Assembly (NCBI GenBank): GCA_016215605.1
Contig: JACRJB010000074.1
Location: forward strand, 1 to 33,889
Reading direction: 5' to 3'
Source of the DNA: Rhodopseudomonas palustris
Lineage (GTDB): Bacteria; Pseudomonadota; Alphaproteobacteria; Rhizobiales; Xanthobacteraceae
Length of the DNA: 33,889 nt
The notes beneath the pieces were generated by a model, which ran no database searches, was not told the DNA's origin, and worked only from the letters and a program-made list of their open reading frames with translations. Shown one piece after another: positions 10,046 to 19,224 of the stretch. How positions within the stretch are numbered: position 1 is the first letter of the stretch; every line of letters starts with the position of its first letter. The position numbers and the translations under genes were made by a program.

Positions 10046-10115
10046 CGTAGTGGAACGCGTGAACTACGCAATTTGTCTTTGCGTTGTCGTTTCCCCGTAT
10101 TGCTACCAATCGGGG
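10046..10115. promoter_or_regulatory. Cluster of inverted repeats upstream of PAS gene
   Basis: Three short dyads lie in the AT-richer gap 10004-10237: CGTAGT/ACTACG (10046-10051, 10063-10068), ACGCAA/TTGCGT (10066-10071, 10079-10084) and CCCCG/CGGGG (10093-10097, 10111-10115). These could be operator sites for the PAS-chemoreceptor operon. The string CTACGCAATTT (10064-10074) recurs at 30361-30371 upstream of the HD-GYP gene. Confidence 0.35.
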
Positions 10116-10237
10116 TATTAAGACCGGAGTAATTGGTGTGCGGCAATTTTCTGATGTGAATTAATACGCATTGTCGGCTGCTCGGCGGGTTCAAGCTTGT
10201 CGTTCATGCTGGATTTGTTGCGCCGGAGATCAAGGAA

Positions 10238-10762
10238 ATGGCCAGACCGCCGATCAAGCCGACGGGCATCGAATGTCCGTTCGACGAAAATGAACTGATT
10301 GTCTCGAAGACCAATCTCAAGGGCCACATCACCTACGCCAACGACGTCTTCATGCGTCTGTCGAAATACCCGCGCAACGAGGTGATCGGCGCTCCGCACA
10401 GCATGATCCGTCATCCCGACATGCCGCGGACGATCTTCAAGCTGCTGTGGGATGCCATCCAGGCGAAGAGGGAGATCTTCGCCTATGTGGTGAACATGGC
10501 GTGCGACGGCGATCATTACTGGGTGTTCGCCCACGTCACGCCGACGCTCGACGTTCAGCAGAACATCGTCGGGTTTCACTCCAACCGCCGCAAGCCGGAC
10601 CGCGCTCAGATCGCGAAGATCGAGCCGCTCTACGCGAAGCTCCGCGAGGAAGAGAACCGCCACCGCAATGCCAAGGACGGCATGATGAGCGGCTACGCGA
10701 TGTTGATGGATATGCTGAAAACGCAGGGTGTCGAATATGACGAATTCATCTTCTCTGTCTAA
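10238..10762 (+). CDS. PAS-domain sensor protein, Aer N-terminal type
   Basis: This 174-residue soluble protein contains one PAS domain that reads like the FAD-binding PAS of the aerotaxis receptor Aer: GHITYANDVFMRLS (29-42), VIGAPHSMIRHPDMP (48-62) and GDHYWVFAHVTP (90-101). The family senses redox or oxygen state through a bound flavin. Residues after about 115 form a charged helical extension (EPLYAKLREEENRHRN). There is no membrane segment, kinase or signalling domain in the chain. The next gene, a chemoreceptor with membrane helices but no ligand domain, starts inside the last 26 nt of this one, so the two may work as a two-piece energy-taxis receptor. Haem or another cofactor remains possible. 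Confidence 0.85.
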   Translation: MARPPIKPTGIECPFDENELIVSKTNLKGHITYANDVFMRLSKYPRNEVIGAPHSMIRHPDMPRTIFKLLWDAIQAKREIFAYVVNMACDGDHYWVFAHVTPTLDVQQNIVGFHSNRRKPDRAQIAKIEPLYAKLREEENRHRNAKDGMMSGYAMLMDMLKTQGVEYDEFIFSV

Positions 10763-12041
10763 GGCGCAGTTCGTACTGGCCGGCGCCGTCGTCGCGGTCT
10801 TGCTGTTCGGCGGCCTGCGGCTGGTCTACGGTTCGCTGGGCCTGTTGGGAGACGGGCTCGAGGCCGTGCTCGGCCTTGGATTGATGGGCGCCGCGATGTG
10901 GCTCATGAGCCGGGCGTCGTCGTCGGTGCAGGAGGTCGCGAACGTCTGCGAGAGCGCCAAGCGCGGCGATCTCGAGGCCCGCGTGATGGGCCGCCGCGAC
11001 GGCGGCGAAATCGGCCGGGCCCAGGCCGGCATCAACGACGCGCTCGACATCATCGACGCGTTCGTCCGCGAAGCCTCGGCCTCGATGGACTATGTCAGCC
11101 ACGGCAAGACCTTCCGCAAGGTGCTGACCCGCGGTCTGCCGGGCTCGTTCAAGACCGCGTCGGTCACCATCAACAACGCCTCCGACCTGCTGGACAAGAA
11201 GGTCCGCGAAGTCGCGCGAGAAGCGCAATGCTTCGCCACCGGCATGGACAACGTCGCCGGAATGCTCGCCACCGCCTCCACCGGCCTCAAGGCCGATGCC
11301 GGCGCGATGTCGACCGCGGCGGAGGAGACCAGCCGGCAGTCGATCGGCGTCGCATCCGGCGCCGAAGAGGCGTCCGCCAACGTGCAGGCGGTCGCCAGCG
11401 CGGCGGAGCAACTCACCGCCTCGATCGCCGAGATTGCCCGGCAGATCCAGATGTCGAGTTCGAGCACGCATCAGGCCGTCGAAGAAGCCGCGCAGACCAC
11501 GGTCAAGATCAAGAATCTGGCCGATGCTGCGCAGCGGATCGGCGACGTCGTGAAACTGATCACCGCGGTCGCGGCGCAGACCAATCTGCTGGCGCTCAAC
11601 GCCACGATCGAAGCGGCGCGGGCCGGCGAGTCCGGCAGGGGGTTCGCGGTGGTCGCCTCGGAAGTGAAGGCGCTCGCCAGTCAGACCGCGAAAGCGACCG
11701 AAGAGATCACCGCCAGCATTTCCGAGATGCAGGCGATCACCGATCAGTCGGTCGAGGCGGTGGATGCGATCAGCCGGCGCATCGGCGAGATCAACGCGAT
11801 CGCGGGCACCATCGCCGCCGCGGTGGAGCAGCAGGGCGCCGCCACCCGCGAGATCGCCGGCAATGTGCAGCAGGCGTCGGCCGGCACCGCGTCGGTGTCG
11901 TCCAATGTCATCGGCATCAGCCATGCCGCCGCCGACACCGGCGAGATCGCAACCCGGGTCAACGACGTCTCGGGCGAAATCGCGGGCCAGGTCGACAAGC
12001 TGCGTAGCGAGGTCGAACGGTTCCTCGCCAAGGTCGCCTGA
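10737..12041 (+). CDS. Methyl-accepting chemotaxis protein lacking a sensor domain
   Basis: This 434-residue chemoreceptor starts with two hydrophobic helices (about 11-30 and 36-53) with almost no periplasmic loop. A HAMP-like segment (60-110) and a long alpha-helical signalling domain follow. The hairpin tip that binds CheA/CheW is intact: [20 protein letters not shown], near residues 281-300. It has no Cache, four-helix or PAS domain of its own, so input probably comes from the PAS protein encoded just upstream, as in a split Aer (inference). ATG 10737 is chosen, with AGGG about 8 nt upstream; a GTG at 10728 in frame is a close alternative. Either way the start lies within the PAS gene, implying translational coupling. 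A strong hairpin follows the gene. Confidence 0.9.
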   Translation: MTNSSSLSKAQFVLAGAVVAVLLFGGLRLVYGSLGLLGDGLEAVLGLGLMGAAMWLMSRASSSVQEVANVCESAKRGDLEARVMGRRDGGEIGRAQAGINDALDIIDAFVREASASMDYVSHGKTFRKVLTRGLPGSFKTASVTINNASDLLDKKVREVAREAQCFATGMDNVAGMLATASTGLKADAGAMSTAAEETSRQSIGVASGAEEASANVQAVASAAEQLTASIAEIARQIQMSSSSTHQAVEEAAQTTVKIKNLADAAQRIGDVVKLITAVAAQTNLLALNATIEAARAGESGRGFAVVASEVKALASQTAKATEEITASISEMQAITDQSVEAVDAISRRIGEINAIAGTIAAAVEQQGAATREIAGNVQQASAGTASVSSNVIGISHAAADTGEIATRVNDVSGEIAGQVDKLRSEVERFLAKVA

Positions 12042-12104
12042 GCCGTCGCCGCACGATGCGCGGGCCGTCGCGACGACGGCCCGGCGCCAAACGATGAGGT
12101 CACA

Positions 12105-12138
12105 GACAGCGCGCCGGCCGCCCGGCGCGCTGTCGTTT
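12105..12138 (+). terminator. Terminator hairpin after chemoreceptor gene
   Basis: GACAGCGCGCCGG (12105-12117) pairs perfectly with CCGGCGCGCTGTC (12122-12134) around a 4-nt loop, with GTTT after it. A second hairpin, GGGCCGTCG/CGACGGCCC, lies at 12062-12082. The T tract is short. Confidence 0.65.
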
Positions 12139-12226
12139 GCGTCGATGCAGGGTGGCGGCTTTGGGCCGCGCACCGGGAGGGGGTCGTCGAAAGTCTGGTT
12201 TGTCCGTGATCTTCCGGAGCCCTGTC

Positions 12227-12312
12227 GTCCTTGACTTTCGAACCCAAAGGACTATTCGAGGCGGCGGGACACCTCCCCCCAACGGGAGGCTAGCTATCTG
12301 GAAGGATAGAAC
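12227..12312 (+). ncRNA. serC leader RNA (alphaproteobacterial serC motif)
   Basis: Three hairpins can form directly before serC: GTCCTT/AAGGAC (12227-12232 with 12247-12252), CCTCCC/GGGAGG (12272-12277, 12284-12289) and CTATC/GATAG (12294-12298, 12305-12309). The last one presents the ribosome site GGAAGG in its loop and closing pair. A structured RNA named the serC motif is known immediately upstream of serC in Alphaproteobacteria, and position and layout agree with it. A covariance-model search has not been run, so identity rests on context and the visible stems. Confidence 0.6.
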
Positions 12313-13482
12313 ATGACGACGAAGCCCGCATCGCGGCCCGCTACCCCCAATTTCTCCTCCGGCCCCTGCGCCAAGCGCCCCGGATGGACCCCCGAAAATC
12401 TCAAGGACGCCCCGCTCGGCCGCTCGCATCGCGCGAAGGTCGGCAAGGCCAAGCTCAAGCTCGCGATCGATCTGACGCGCGAAGTGCTCGAGGTCCCCGC
12501 CGACTACAAGATCGGCATCGTGCCGGCGTCCGACACCGGCGCCGTCGAAATGGCGCTGTGGTCGCTGCTCGGTCCGCGTCCCGTCACCGCCGTCTCCTGG
12601 GAATCGTTCGGCGAGGGCTGGGTCGGCGACATCACCAAGGAATTGAAGCTCGAGAACGTCACCAAGCTCAAGGCGGGCTACGGTGAAATTCCCGACCTCT
12701 CCAAGGTCGACTGCAACACCGATGTGGTCTTCACCTGGAACGGCACCACCTCCGGCGTGCGCGTTCCGAACGCCGACTGGATCAAGGCCGACCGCGAAGG
12801 CCTGACGATCTGCGACGCCACCTCGGCCGCCTTCGCGCAGCCGCTGGACTGGGCCAAGCTCGATGTCGTCACCTTCTCCTGGCAGAAGGCGCTCGGCGGC
12901 GAGGCTGCGCACGGCATGCTGATCCTGTCGCCCCGCGCGGTCGCCCGGCTCGAGAGCTACAATCCGCCGTGGCCGATCCCGAAGATCTTCCGCCTCACCA
13001 AGGGCGGCAAGCTGATCGCCGGCATCTTCGAAGGCGAGACCATCAACACCCCGTCGATGCTGTGCGTCGAGGACTACATCGACGCGCTGAACTGGGCGAA
13101 GTCGGTCGGCGGCCTCAAGGGCCTGATCGGCCGCGCCGACGCCAACACCAAGGTGATCACCGACTGGAAGGCGAAGACCCCGTGGGTCGACTTCCTCGCC
13201 GCCGATCCGGCGATCCGCTCCAACACCTCGGTCTGCCTCAAGGTGGTCGATCCCGCGATCACCGCGCTCTCCGCCGAAGCCCAGGCGGATTTCGCCAAGA
13301 AGCTGGTCGCGGCGGTCGAGAAGGAAGGCGCCGGTTACGACCTCGGCGCCTACCGCGACGCCCCTCCCGGCCTGCGGATCTGGTGCGGCGCCACGGTGGA
13401 AGCCGCCGACGTCGCCACCCTGACGCAGTGGCTGGACTACGCGTTCGCCACCACCAAGGCCTCGCTGTCGCAGGCGGCCTGA
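12313..13482 (+). CDS. serC: Phosphoserine aminotransferase
   Basis: SerC transfers an amino group from glutamate to 3-phosphohydroxypyruvate to give phosphoserine, the second step of serine synthesis; it can also serve pyridoxal phosphate synthesis. The 389-residue chain is a class V PLP aminotransferase: phosphate-binding [10 protein letters not shown] (71-80), [10 protein letters not shown] (141-150), the PLP-ring Asp168 in CDATSAA, and the Schiff-base Lys192 in [23 protein letters not shown] at the N-terminus marks the proteobacterial long type. The ATG at 12313 lies 4 nt after the last leader stem. serA, the preceding step of the pathway, follows 233 nt downstream across a repeat, so the two are probably co-regulated. 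Confidence 0.95.
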   Translation: MTTKPASRPATPNFSSGPCAKRPGWTPENLKDAPLGRSHRAKVGKAKLKLAIDLTREVLEVPADYKIGIVPASDTGAVEMALWSLLGPRPVTAVSWESFGEGWVGDITKELKLENVTKLKAGYGEIPDLSKVDCNTDVVFTWNGTTSGVRVPNADWIKADREGLTICDATSAAFAQPLDWAKLDVVTFSWQKALGGEAAHGMLILSPRAVARLESYNPPWPIPKIFRLTKGGKLIAGIFEGETINTPSMLCVEDYIDALNWAKSVGGLKGLIGRADANTKVITDWKAKTPWVDFLAADPAIRSNTSVCLKVVDPAITALSAEAQADFAKKLVAAVEKEGAGYDLGAYRDAPPGLRIWCGATVEAADVATLTQWLDYAFATTKASLSQAA

Positions 13483-13490
13483 CCTTTGAA

Positions 13491-13655
13491 CCTCTCCCCG
13501 CGATGCGGGGAGAGGTCGGTCCGGCGAAGCCGGACCGGGTGAGGGGCCAGGCACTGCGCTGATCACACTGCGCTCAACTCACCGTCTGCACTCGCGGGGC
13601 CGCTGTTGCCCCTCACCCCAACCCTCTCCCCGCAAGAGCGGGGCGAGGGAGCAGG
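13491..13655. repeat. Palindromic repeat pair between serC and serA
   Basis: CCTCTCCCCGC/GCGGGGAGAGG (13491-13501, 13505-13515) and GGTCCGGC/GCCGGACC (13518-13525, 13529-13536) form two tight hairpins. An inverted partner copy (CTCTCCCCGC...GCGGGG) lies near 13624-13648. It fills most of the 233-nt serC-serA gap. The same family appears near 19594-19689. Confidence 0.75.
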
Positions 13656-13715
13656 CCGCATTCGTTGAACCGCATCGAACTACATCCCAGTCCAAATTCA
13701 TCAGGATCACATCCC

Positions 13716-15305
13716 ATGACCGCTCCCAAAGTCCTCATTTCCGACGCGCTGTCGGAAGCCGCCGTGCAGATCTTCAAGGATCGCGGCATCGACGTCGATT
13801 TCCAGCCGGCGCTGGGCAAAGACAAAGAGAAGCTCGCCGAGATCATCGGCAATTATGACGGCCTCGCGATCCGCTCCGCCACCAAGGCGACCGCGAAGAT
13901 CCTGGAGAAGGCCGCCAAGCTCAAGGTGATCGGCCGCGCCGGCATCGGCGTCGACAACGTCGAGATTCCCGCGGCGACCGCCAAGGGCATCATCGTGATG
14001 AACACGCCGTTCGGCAATTCGATCACTACCGCCGAACACGCCATCACCATGATGCTGTCGCTGGCCCGTGAGATCCCCGCCGCCGACGCCTCGACCCAGG
14101 CCGGCAAGTGGGAGAAGAACCGCTTCATGGGCGTCGAGATCACCGCCAAGACGCTTGGCGTGATCGGTTGCGGCAACATCGGCTCGATCGTCGCCGACCG
14201 CGCCCTCGGCCTGAAGATGAAGGTGATCGCGTTCGATCCGTTCCTGTCGCCGGAGCGCGCCAAGGACATCGGCGTCGAGAAGGTCGAGCTCGAAGACATC
14301 TTCAAGCGCGCCGACTTCATCACGCTGCACACCCCGCTCACCGACAAGACCAAGAACATCATCGACGCGGCCGCGATCGCCAAGATGAAGAAGGGCGTCC
14401 GCATCATCAACTGCGCCCGCGGCGGTCTGGTCGACGAGAACGCGCTCGCCGACGCGCTGAAGTCCGGCCAGGTTGCCGGCGCGGCGTTCGACGTGTTCTC
14501 CGAAGAACCGGCCACCTCGAACGTGCTGTTCGGCCTGCCCAACGTGATCTGCACCCCGCATCTCGGCGCCTCGACCACCGAAGCGCAGGAGAACGTCGCG
14601 CTGCAGGTCGCCGAGCAGATGAGCGACTATCTGCTCAACGGCGCCATCACCAACGCCGTCAACTTCCCGTCGATCACCGCGGAAGAAGCGCCGAAGCTGA
14701 AGCCGTTCATCGAACTCGCCGAGAAACTCGGCTCGTTCGCCGGCCAGCTCACCGACACCGGCATCACCAAGGTCACCATCACCTACGAGGGTGAGGTCGC
14801 CGAGATGAAGATCAAGGCGCTGACCTCGGCGGTGCTGAGCGGCCTGCTGCGGCCGATGCTGGGCGACATCAACGTCGTCTCGGCCCCGGTGATCGCCAAG
14901 GAGCGCGGCATGGTGGTGGACGAAGTCGTCCGCGCCGCCGAGAGCGACTACGAGAGCCTGATCACCCTGACGGTGGCGACGGACAAGCAGGAGCGCTCGG
15001 TGTCCGGCACCGTCTATGCCGACGGCAAGCCGCGGCTGGTCGACATCAAGGGCATCCGCGTCGACGCCGAGTTCGGCGCCTCGATGATCTACGTCACCAA
15101 CGAGGACAAGCCGGGCTTCATCGGCAAGTTCGCCAGCCTGCTCGGCGACGCCAAGGTCAACATCGCGACCTTCAACCTCGGCCGCCACAGCCAGGGCGGC
15201 GACGCCATCGCGCTGGTCGAGGTCGACGGCGCGGTGCCGGCCGACGTGATCGCCAAGGTGCAGGCGCTGCCGCAAGTGAAGCAGGCCAAAGCGTTGGTAT
15301 TTTAA
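13716..15305 (+). CDS. serA: D-3-phosphoglycerate dehydrogenase, long form with ACT domain
   Basis: SerA oxidises 3-phosphoglycerate to 3-phosphohydroxypyruvate with NAD+, the committed step of serine synthesis. The 529-residue length is that of the long type with an intervening ASB domain and a C-terminal ACT domain. Visible are the substrate-loop GRAGIGVDNV (73-82), the Rossmann glycines GVIGCGNIG (148-156), and catalytic Arg235 (NCARGGLVDE), Glu264 (SEEPA) and His282 (TPHLGAST). The ACT domain is roughly 455-529 (SMIYVTNEDKPGFIGKF onward) and is where serine feedback may bind. The ATG at 13716 is the family start, with AGGAT upstream; in-frame ATG 13665 lies against the repeat. serC is immediately upstream; a hairpin terminator follows. 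Confidence 0.96.
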   Translation: MTAPKVLISDALSEAAVQIFKDRGIDVDFQPALGKDKEKLAEIIGNYDGLAIRSATKATAKILEKAAKLKVIGRAGIGVDNVEIPAATAKGIIVMNTPFGNSITTAEHAITMMLSLAREIPAADASTQAGKWEKNRFMGVEITAKTLGVIGCGNIGSIVADRALGLKMKVIAFDPFLSPERAKDIGVEKVELEDIFKRADFITLHTPLTDKTKNIIDAAAIAKMKKGVRIINCARGGLVDENALADALKSGQVAGAAFDVFSEEPATSNVLFGLPNVICTPHLGASTTEAQENVALQVAEQMSDYLLNGAITNAVNFPSITAEEAPKLKPFIELAEKLGSFAGQLTDTGITKVTITYEGEVAEMKIKALTSAVLSGLLRPMLGDINVVSAPVIAKERGMVVDEVVRAAESDYESLITLTVATDKQERSVSGTVYADGKPRLVDIKGIRVDAEFGASMIYVTNEDKPGFIGKFASLLGDAKVNIATFNLGRHSQGGDAIALVEVDGAVPADVIAKVQALPQVKQAKALVF

Positions 15306-15340
15306 AACCTTTCGCCTGACAGCGAACTGGACGACGAATG

Positions 15341-15375
15341 AAATCCCTCCCTTCGTGGAGGGATTTCTGCGTTTC
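15341..15375 (+). terminator. Likely terminator after serA
   Basis: AAATCCCTCC (15341-15350) pairs with GGAGGGATTT (15357-15366) around CTTCGT, followed by CTGCGTTT. The stem is perfect and the T tract broken. Confidence 0.65.
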
Positions 15376-15492
15376 GGGTGTGCTCCGAAAGCGACAAACT
15401 GTCCAAAGTAACACAATGAAAAGTATCTGGCGCTAACGTCCTGCAACCTGAGCCGCGCGCCCGCGCGGTGAGTTTGGTGTGGAGACGCTCCC

Positions 15493-17178
15493 GTGAAGTT
15501 CAGCAATCTTCGAATTACCCCCAAGATCGGCATTCTGGTCGGTGTCGCCTTGCTCGGCCTGTGCGCCGCAGGCGCCTATGCCGGCGTGATGATGCGCAAG
15601 GAATTGCTGAACGCGCGGATCGAGCAGGCCAAGTCGATCTCGGAATCGGCCCGCAACATGGCGGTCGGCCTGCAGAAGCAGGTCGAGGCCGGCGAGCTGA
15701 CCAAGGAGGCTGCGCTCGCCGAATTCACCCGCCGCGCCACCACCCTGACCTACGACAACGGCAACGGCTACGTGTTCGCCTACACCAACGAGGGCATGAC
15801 GCTGGCGACGCCGGACAAGAAGGCGCTCGGCACCAACCGCATCGACGTGCCGACCGGCGACCGCTATCTGGTCCGCGAGCTGCGCGACGGCGTGCTGGCC
15901 AAGGGCTACGTGCTGCTCAACTACGAATTCCGCAAGCCGGGCTCCGACGAGCTGATCCGCAAGATGTCCTATGCGGTGGCGATCCCCGGCTGGAACGCCT
16001 TCGTCGGCACCGGCGCCTATCTCGACGACATCGACGCCACCGTGAAGCCGGTGGTGTGGATGCTCGGCCTCGGCGTTCTGATCATCGGCGTGGTCTCGTC
16101 GCTGATCGCCTGGCTGATCGGCCGCAGCATCACCAAGCCGCTCGGCGCGCTCGGAGCGCGGATGAAGTCGCTGGCCGCCGGCGAGCTCGAGGGAGAGATC
16201 CCCGGCGTCGAGCGTGGCGACGAAGTCGGCGAGATGGCTAACACCGTCCAGGTGTTCAAGGACAATGCGCTGCGGATTCGCGGCCTCGAGCAGCAGGAGA
16301 GCGAGGTCAAGCAGCGCGCCGCCGCCGAGCGCCAGGCGCTGATGCAGCAGATCGCCGACGATTTCGAACGCAGCGTCAACGGCGTGGTCCGCAGCGTCAC
16401 GGGCGCGACCGCCGAACTGCAGTCGACCGCGCAGTCGATGACCTCGACCGCCTCGGATGCGAGTTCGCGCGCCGCCGCGGTCGGTTCGGCGTCGGACAAC
16501 GCGTCGAGCATGGTCGGCACGGTGGCGTCGGCCTCCGAAGAACTGTCGGCGTCGGTCGCCGAGATCTCCCGCCAGGTCAGCCAGTCGCGCGAGATCGCCA
16601 GCAAGGCGGTCGGCGACGCCGAGCGCACCAACGAGACCGTCAAGCTGCTGTCGATCGGCGCCGAGAAGATCGGCGAAGTGGTGCAGCTGATCCACTCGAT
16701 CGCGTCGCAGACCAATCTGCTGGCGCTCAACGCCACCATCGAGGCGGCGCGCGCCGGCGAGTCCGGCCGCGGCTTCGCGGTGGTCGCCTCCGAAGTGAAG
16801 GCGCTGGCGAGCCAGACCGCCAAGGCCACCGAGGAAATCTCGGCGCAGGTGTCGGCGATGCAGTCCTCCACCGCGACCGCGGTGGAATCGATCAACCACA
16901 TCACCTCGACGATCGGCGAGATGAACAACATCACCATGGCGATCTCCTCCGCGGTCGAGCAGCAGGGCTCGGCGACCCGCGAGATCGCCCGCAACATCCA
17001 GTCGGTGGCCGCCGGCTCCAGCGAGATCAGCACGCATATCGGCGGCGTCAGCGCCGCGGCGTCGGCCACCGGCAGCGCCGCCGCCGAGGTGCTGTCGCAC
17101 GCCCGCAGTCTGGACGGACAGTCCGGCGCGCTGCGCTCCGCGGTCGACGACTTCCTGCAGAAGGTGCGGGCGGCCTGA
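15493..17178 (+). CDS. Methyl-accepting chemotaxis protein with Cache sensor
   Basis: This 561-residue chemoreceptor has a first membrane helix (about 11-33) and a periplasmic single Cache_2-type domain (about 35-182) with the marks [28 protein letters not shown] and the closing [18 protein letters not shown] second membrane helix (about 186-209), HAMP (210-262) and a full signalling domain with the CheA/CheW-binding tip [20 protein letters not shown] (near 408-427) follow. Such Cache domains usually bind small organic acids; the ligand is unknown. Start is GTG at 15493 with GGAG about 9 nt upstream. There is no C-terminal CheR-tethering pentapeptide. The next gene is a close paralogue in tandem, and a terminator separates them. 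Confidence 0.93.
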   Translation: MKFSNLRITPKIGILVGVALLGLCAAGAYAGVMMRKELLNARIEQAKSISESARNMAVGLQKQVEAGELTKEAALAEFTRRATTLTYDNGNGYVFAYTNEGMTLATPDKKALGTNRIDVPTGDRYLVRELRDGVLAKGYVLLNYEFRKPGSDELIRKMSYAVAIPGWNAFVGTGAYLDDIDATVKPVVWMLGLGVLIIGVVSSLIAWLIGRSITKPLGALGARMKSLAAGELEGEIPGVERGDEVGEMANTVQVFKDNALRIRGLEQQESEVKQRAAAERQALMQQIADDFERSVNGVVRSVTGATAELQSTAQSMTSTASDASSRAAAVGSASDNASSMVGTVASASEELSASVAEISRQVSQSREIASKAVGDAERTNETVKLLSIGAEKIGEVVQLIHSIASQTNLLALNATIEAARAGESGRGFAVVASEVKALASQTAKATEEISAQVSAMQSSTATAVESINHITSTIGEMNNITMAISSAVEQQGSATREIARNIQSVAAGSSEISTHIGGVSAAASATGSAAAEVLSHARSLDGQSGALRSAVDDFLQKVRAA

Positions 17179-17223
17179 GCCGCTCGGCCCTTCGGCTCCG
17201 ACCCGGAGCCCTTAATCGAGTAC

Positions 17224-17258
17224 CAACGCCGCACCCTCAGGGTGCGGCGTTGTCGTTT
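17224..17258 (+). terminator. Intrinsic terminator between the two Cache chemoreceptors
   Basis: CAACGCCGCACCCT (17224-17237) is mirrored by AGGGTGCGGCGTTG (17239-17252), a perfect 14-bp dyad, followed by TCGTTT. The two receptor genes are therefore probably separate transcripts. Confidence 0.75.
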
Positions 17259-17367
17259 GATCCTGGGCGATGGCCCCGTATTTCTACTAAGCCGGGTGGT
17301 AAAGGAACTGCAAAACAATCACGGGTACTTTCGCTGCAGCGCATTCTCGCCCCTGCGGAGCAGTCAC

Positions 17368-19050
17368 GTGAAATTCAGCAATCTTCGAATTACGCCCAAG
17401 CTTGGTATCATCGTCGCCGCGGCGATGGCCGGTCTGGCGATCGCCGGCCTGTTCGCCGCCTCGATCCTGAAACAGGAAATGCTCGAGGCGCGGGTCGACC
17501 AGACCAAGGCGATCGTCGAGAGCGCCGTCAACATGGCGGCGGGCCTGCAGAAGCAGGTCGACGCCGGCCAGATCACCAAGGACGCCGCGATCGCCGAATT
17601 CGCCAGCCGCGCCGAGACGATGACCTACGACAAGGGCGCCGGCTATCTGTTCGTCTACAAGATGGACGGCACCGTGGTGCGGCTGCCCGGCTTCAAGCCC
17701 GGCACCAACCGCATCGACGCAATGGTCAATGGCCGGCCGCTGACGCGCGAACTGCGCGACGGCGTCGCCGCCAAGGGCGCGCATCTGATGTTCTACGAAT
17801 TCCAGAAGCCGAATTCGCAGGAGCTGCAGCGCAAGCTCGGCTACGTCGCGATGCTGCCGGGCTGGGACATGTTCGTCGGCTCGGGCGCTTACCTCGACGA
17901 CATCGACGCCAAGCTGCGCCCGATCCTGTGGGGGCTCGCGGCCGCGATCGTCGGCATCGGCGCTGCCTGCTCGCTGATCGCCTGGCTGGTCGGCCGCAGC
18001 ATCACCAAGCCGCTCGGCGCGCTCGGCGGCCGGATGCAGTCGCTGGCCGAGGGCCAGCTCGACGCCGCGATCCCCGGCGTCGAACGCGGTGACGAGATCG
18101 GCGGCATGGCCAAGACCGTGCAGGTGTTCAAGGACAATGCGGTCCGCATCCGCGGCCTCGAACAGCAGGAGCAGGAGGCGCAGCAGCGCGCCGCGGCGGA
18201 GCGGCGGGCGCTGATGCAGAGCATCGCCGACGATTTCGAGCGCAGCGTCAACGGCGTGGTGCGCAGCGTCGCCGGTGCGACCCGCGAGATGCAGGAAACC
18301 GCGCAGTCGATGACCACCACCGCGTCGGACGCGAGCACGCGTGCCGCGGCGGTCGGCGCCGCGTCGGACGCGTCCGCTGGCATGGTCGGCACCGTCGCGT
18401 CGGCGTCGGAAGAACTGTCCGCTTCGGTGCACGAGATCTCGCGGCAGGTGCAGCAGTCGCGCGAGATCGCCGGCAAGGCGGTGAACGACGCCGAGCACAC
18501 CAACGAGACCGTGATGCAGCTGTCGGTCAGCGCCGAGAAGATCGGCGAGGTCGTGCAGCTGATTCATTCGATCGCGTCGCAGACTAATTTGCTGGCGCTG
18601 AATGCGACCATCGAGGCGGCGCGCGCCGGCGAGTCCGGCCGCGGCTTCGCCGTCGTCGCCTCCGAGGTCAAGGCGCTGGCGAGCCAGACCGCCAAGGCGA
18701 CCGAAGAGATTTCGGCGCAGGTGTCGGCGATGCAGTCTTCCACGGCCAACGCCGTGCAATCGATCAGCGGCATCACCGCGACGATCGGGCAGATGAGCGA
18801 GATCACCATGGCGATCTCGTCGGCGGTCGAGCAGCAGGGCGCGGCGACGCGCGACATCGCCCGCAACATCCAGTCGGTCGCGGCGGGATCCAGCGAGATC
18901 AGCGGCCACATCGGCGGCGTCAGCGCCGCCGCGTCGGCCACCGGCGACGCCGCCTCGCAGGTTCTGTCCCATGCCGGCGCGCTCGACAGTCAGTCCGGTG
19001 CGCTGCAGTCGGCGGTCGACGACTTCCTGCAGAAGGTCCGCGCCGCCTGA
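17368..19050 (+). CDS. Methyl-accepting chemotaxis protein with Cache sensor, tandem paralogue
   Basis: This 560-residue chemoreceptor is a paralogue of the gene just upstream and has the same plan: membrane helix, single Cache_2-type domain ([44 protein letters not shown]), second helix, HAMP, signalling domain. The first residues ([10 protein letters not shown]) and the signalling tip are identical in the two proteins; the Cache domain has clearly diverged and has one small deletion near residue 108. Different ligands are likely (inference). GTG 17368 is chosen because it aligns with the paralogue's start and has GGAG upstream; an ATG at 17242 would add 42 residues that include the terminator region. 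A strong terminator follows. Confidence 0.93.
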   Translation: MKFSNLRITPKLGIIVAAAMAGLAIAGLFAASILKQEMLEARVDQTKAIVESAVNMAAGLQKQVDAGQITKDAAIAEFASRAETMTYDKGAGYLFVYKMDGTVVRLPGFKPGTNRIDAMVNGRPLTRELRDGVAAKGAHLMFYEFQKPNSQELQRKLGYVAMLPGWDMFVGSGAYLDDIDAKLRPILWGLAAAIVGIGAACSLIAWLVGRSITKPLGALGGRMQSLAEGQLDAAIPGVERGDEIGGMAKTVQVFKDNAVRIRGLEQQEQEAQQRAAAERRALMQSIADDFERSVNGVVRSVAGATREMQETAQSMTTTASDASTRAAAVGAASDASAGMVGTVASASEELSASVHEISRQVQQSREIAGKAVNDAEHTNETVMQLSVSAEKIGEVVQLIHSIASQTNLLALNATIEAARAGESGRGFAVVASEVKALASQTAKATEEISAQVSAMQSSTANAVQSISGITATIGQMSEITMAISSAVEQQGAATRDIARNIQSVAAGSSEISGHIGGVSAAASATGDAASQVLSHAGALDSQSGALQSAVDDFLQKVRAA

Positions 19051-19090
19051 CCGGGCGTCGCCTCAAGATCGGCCGATCCACGACACGAAC

Positions 19091-19120
19091 ACGCGCGCCG
19101 CAGCCACGGCGCGCGTTTTT
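19091..19120 (+). terminator. Intrinsic terminator after second Cache chemoreceptor
   Basis: ACGCGCGCCG (19091-19100) pairs with CGGCGCGCGT (19107-19116) around a 6-nt loop and runs into TTTTT. Confidence 0.88.
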
Positions 19121-19224
19121 CGTGGGCCGGGTGGCGCATCCGCGGGCTTGAACCTGCCGCCCCGGCGCCGCGACTACTTCCTGCTGGGGGCGTGCGCCAG
19201 CGAGGCGAGACCAGAGGCGGCTGC

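Noticed and set aside
15493-19050. Duplicated chemoreceptors as an assembly error
   Set aside because: The copies differ throughout, in the Cache domain and at many third positions, so they are two real genes.
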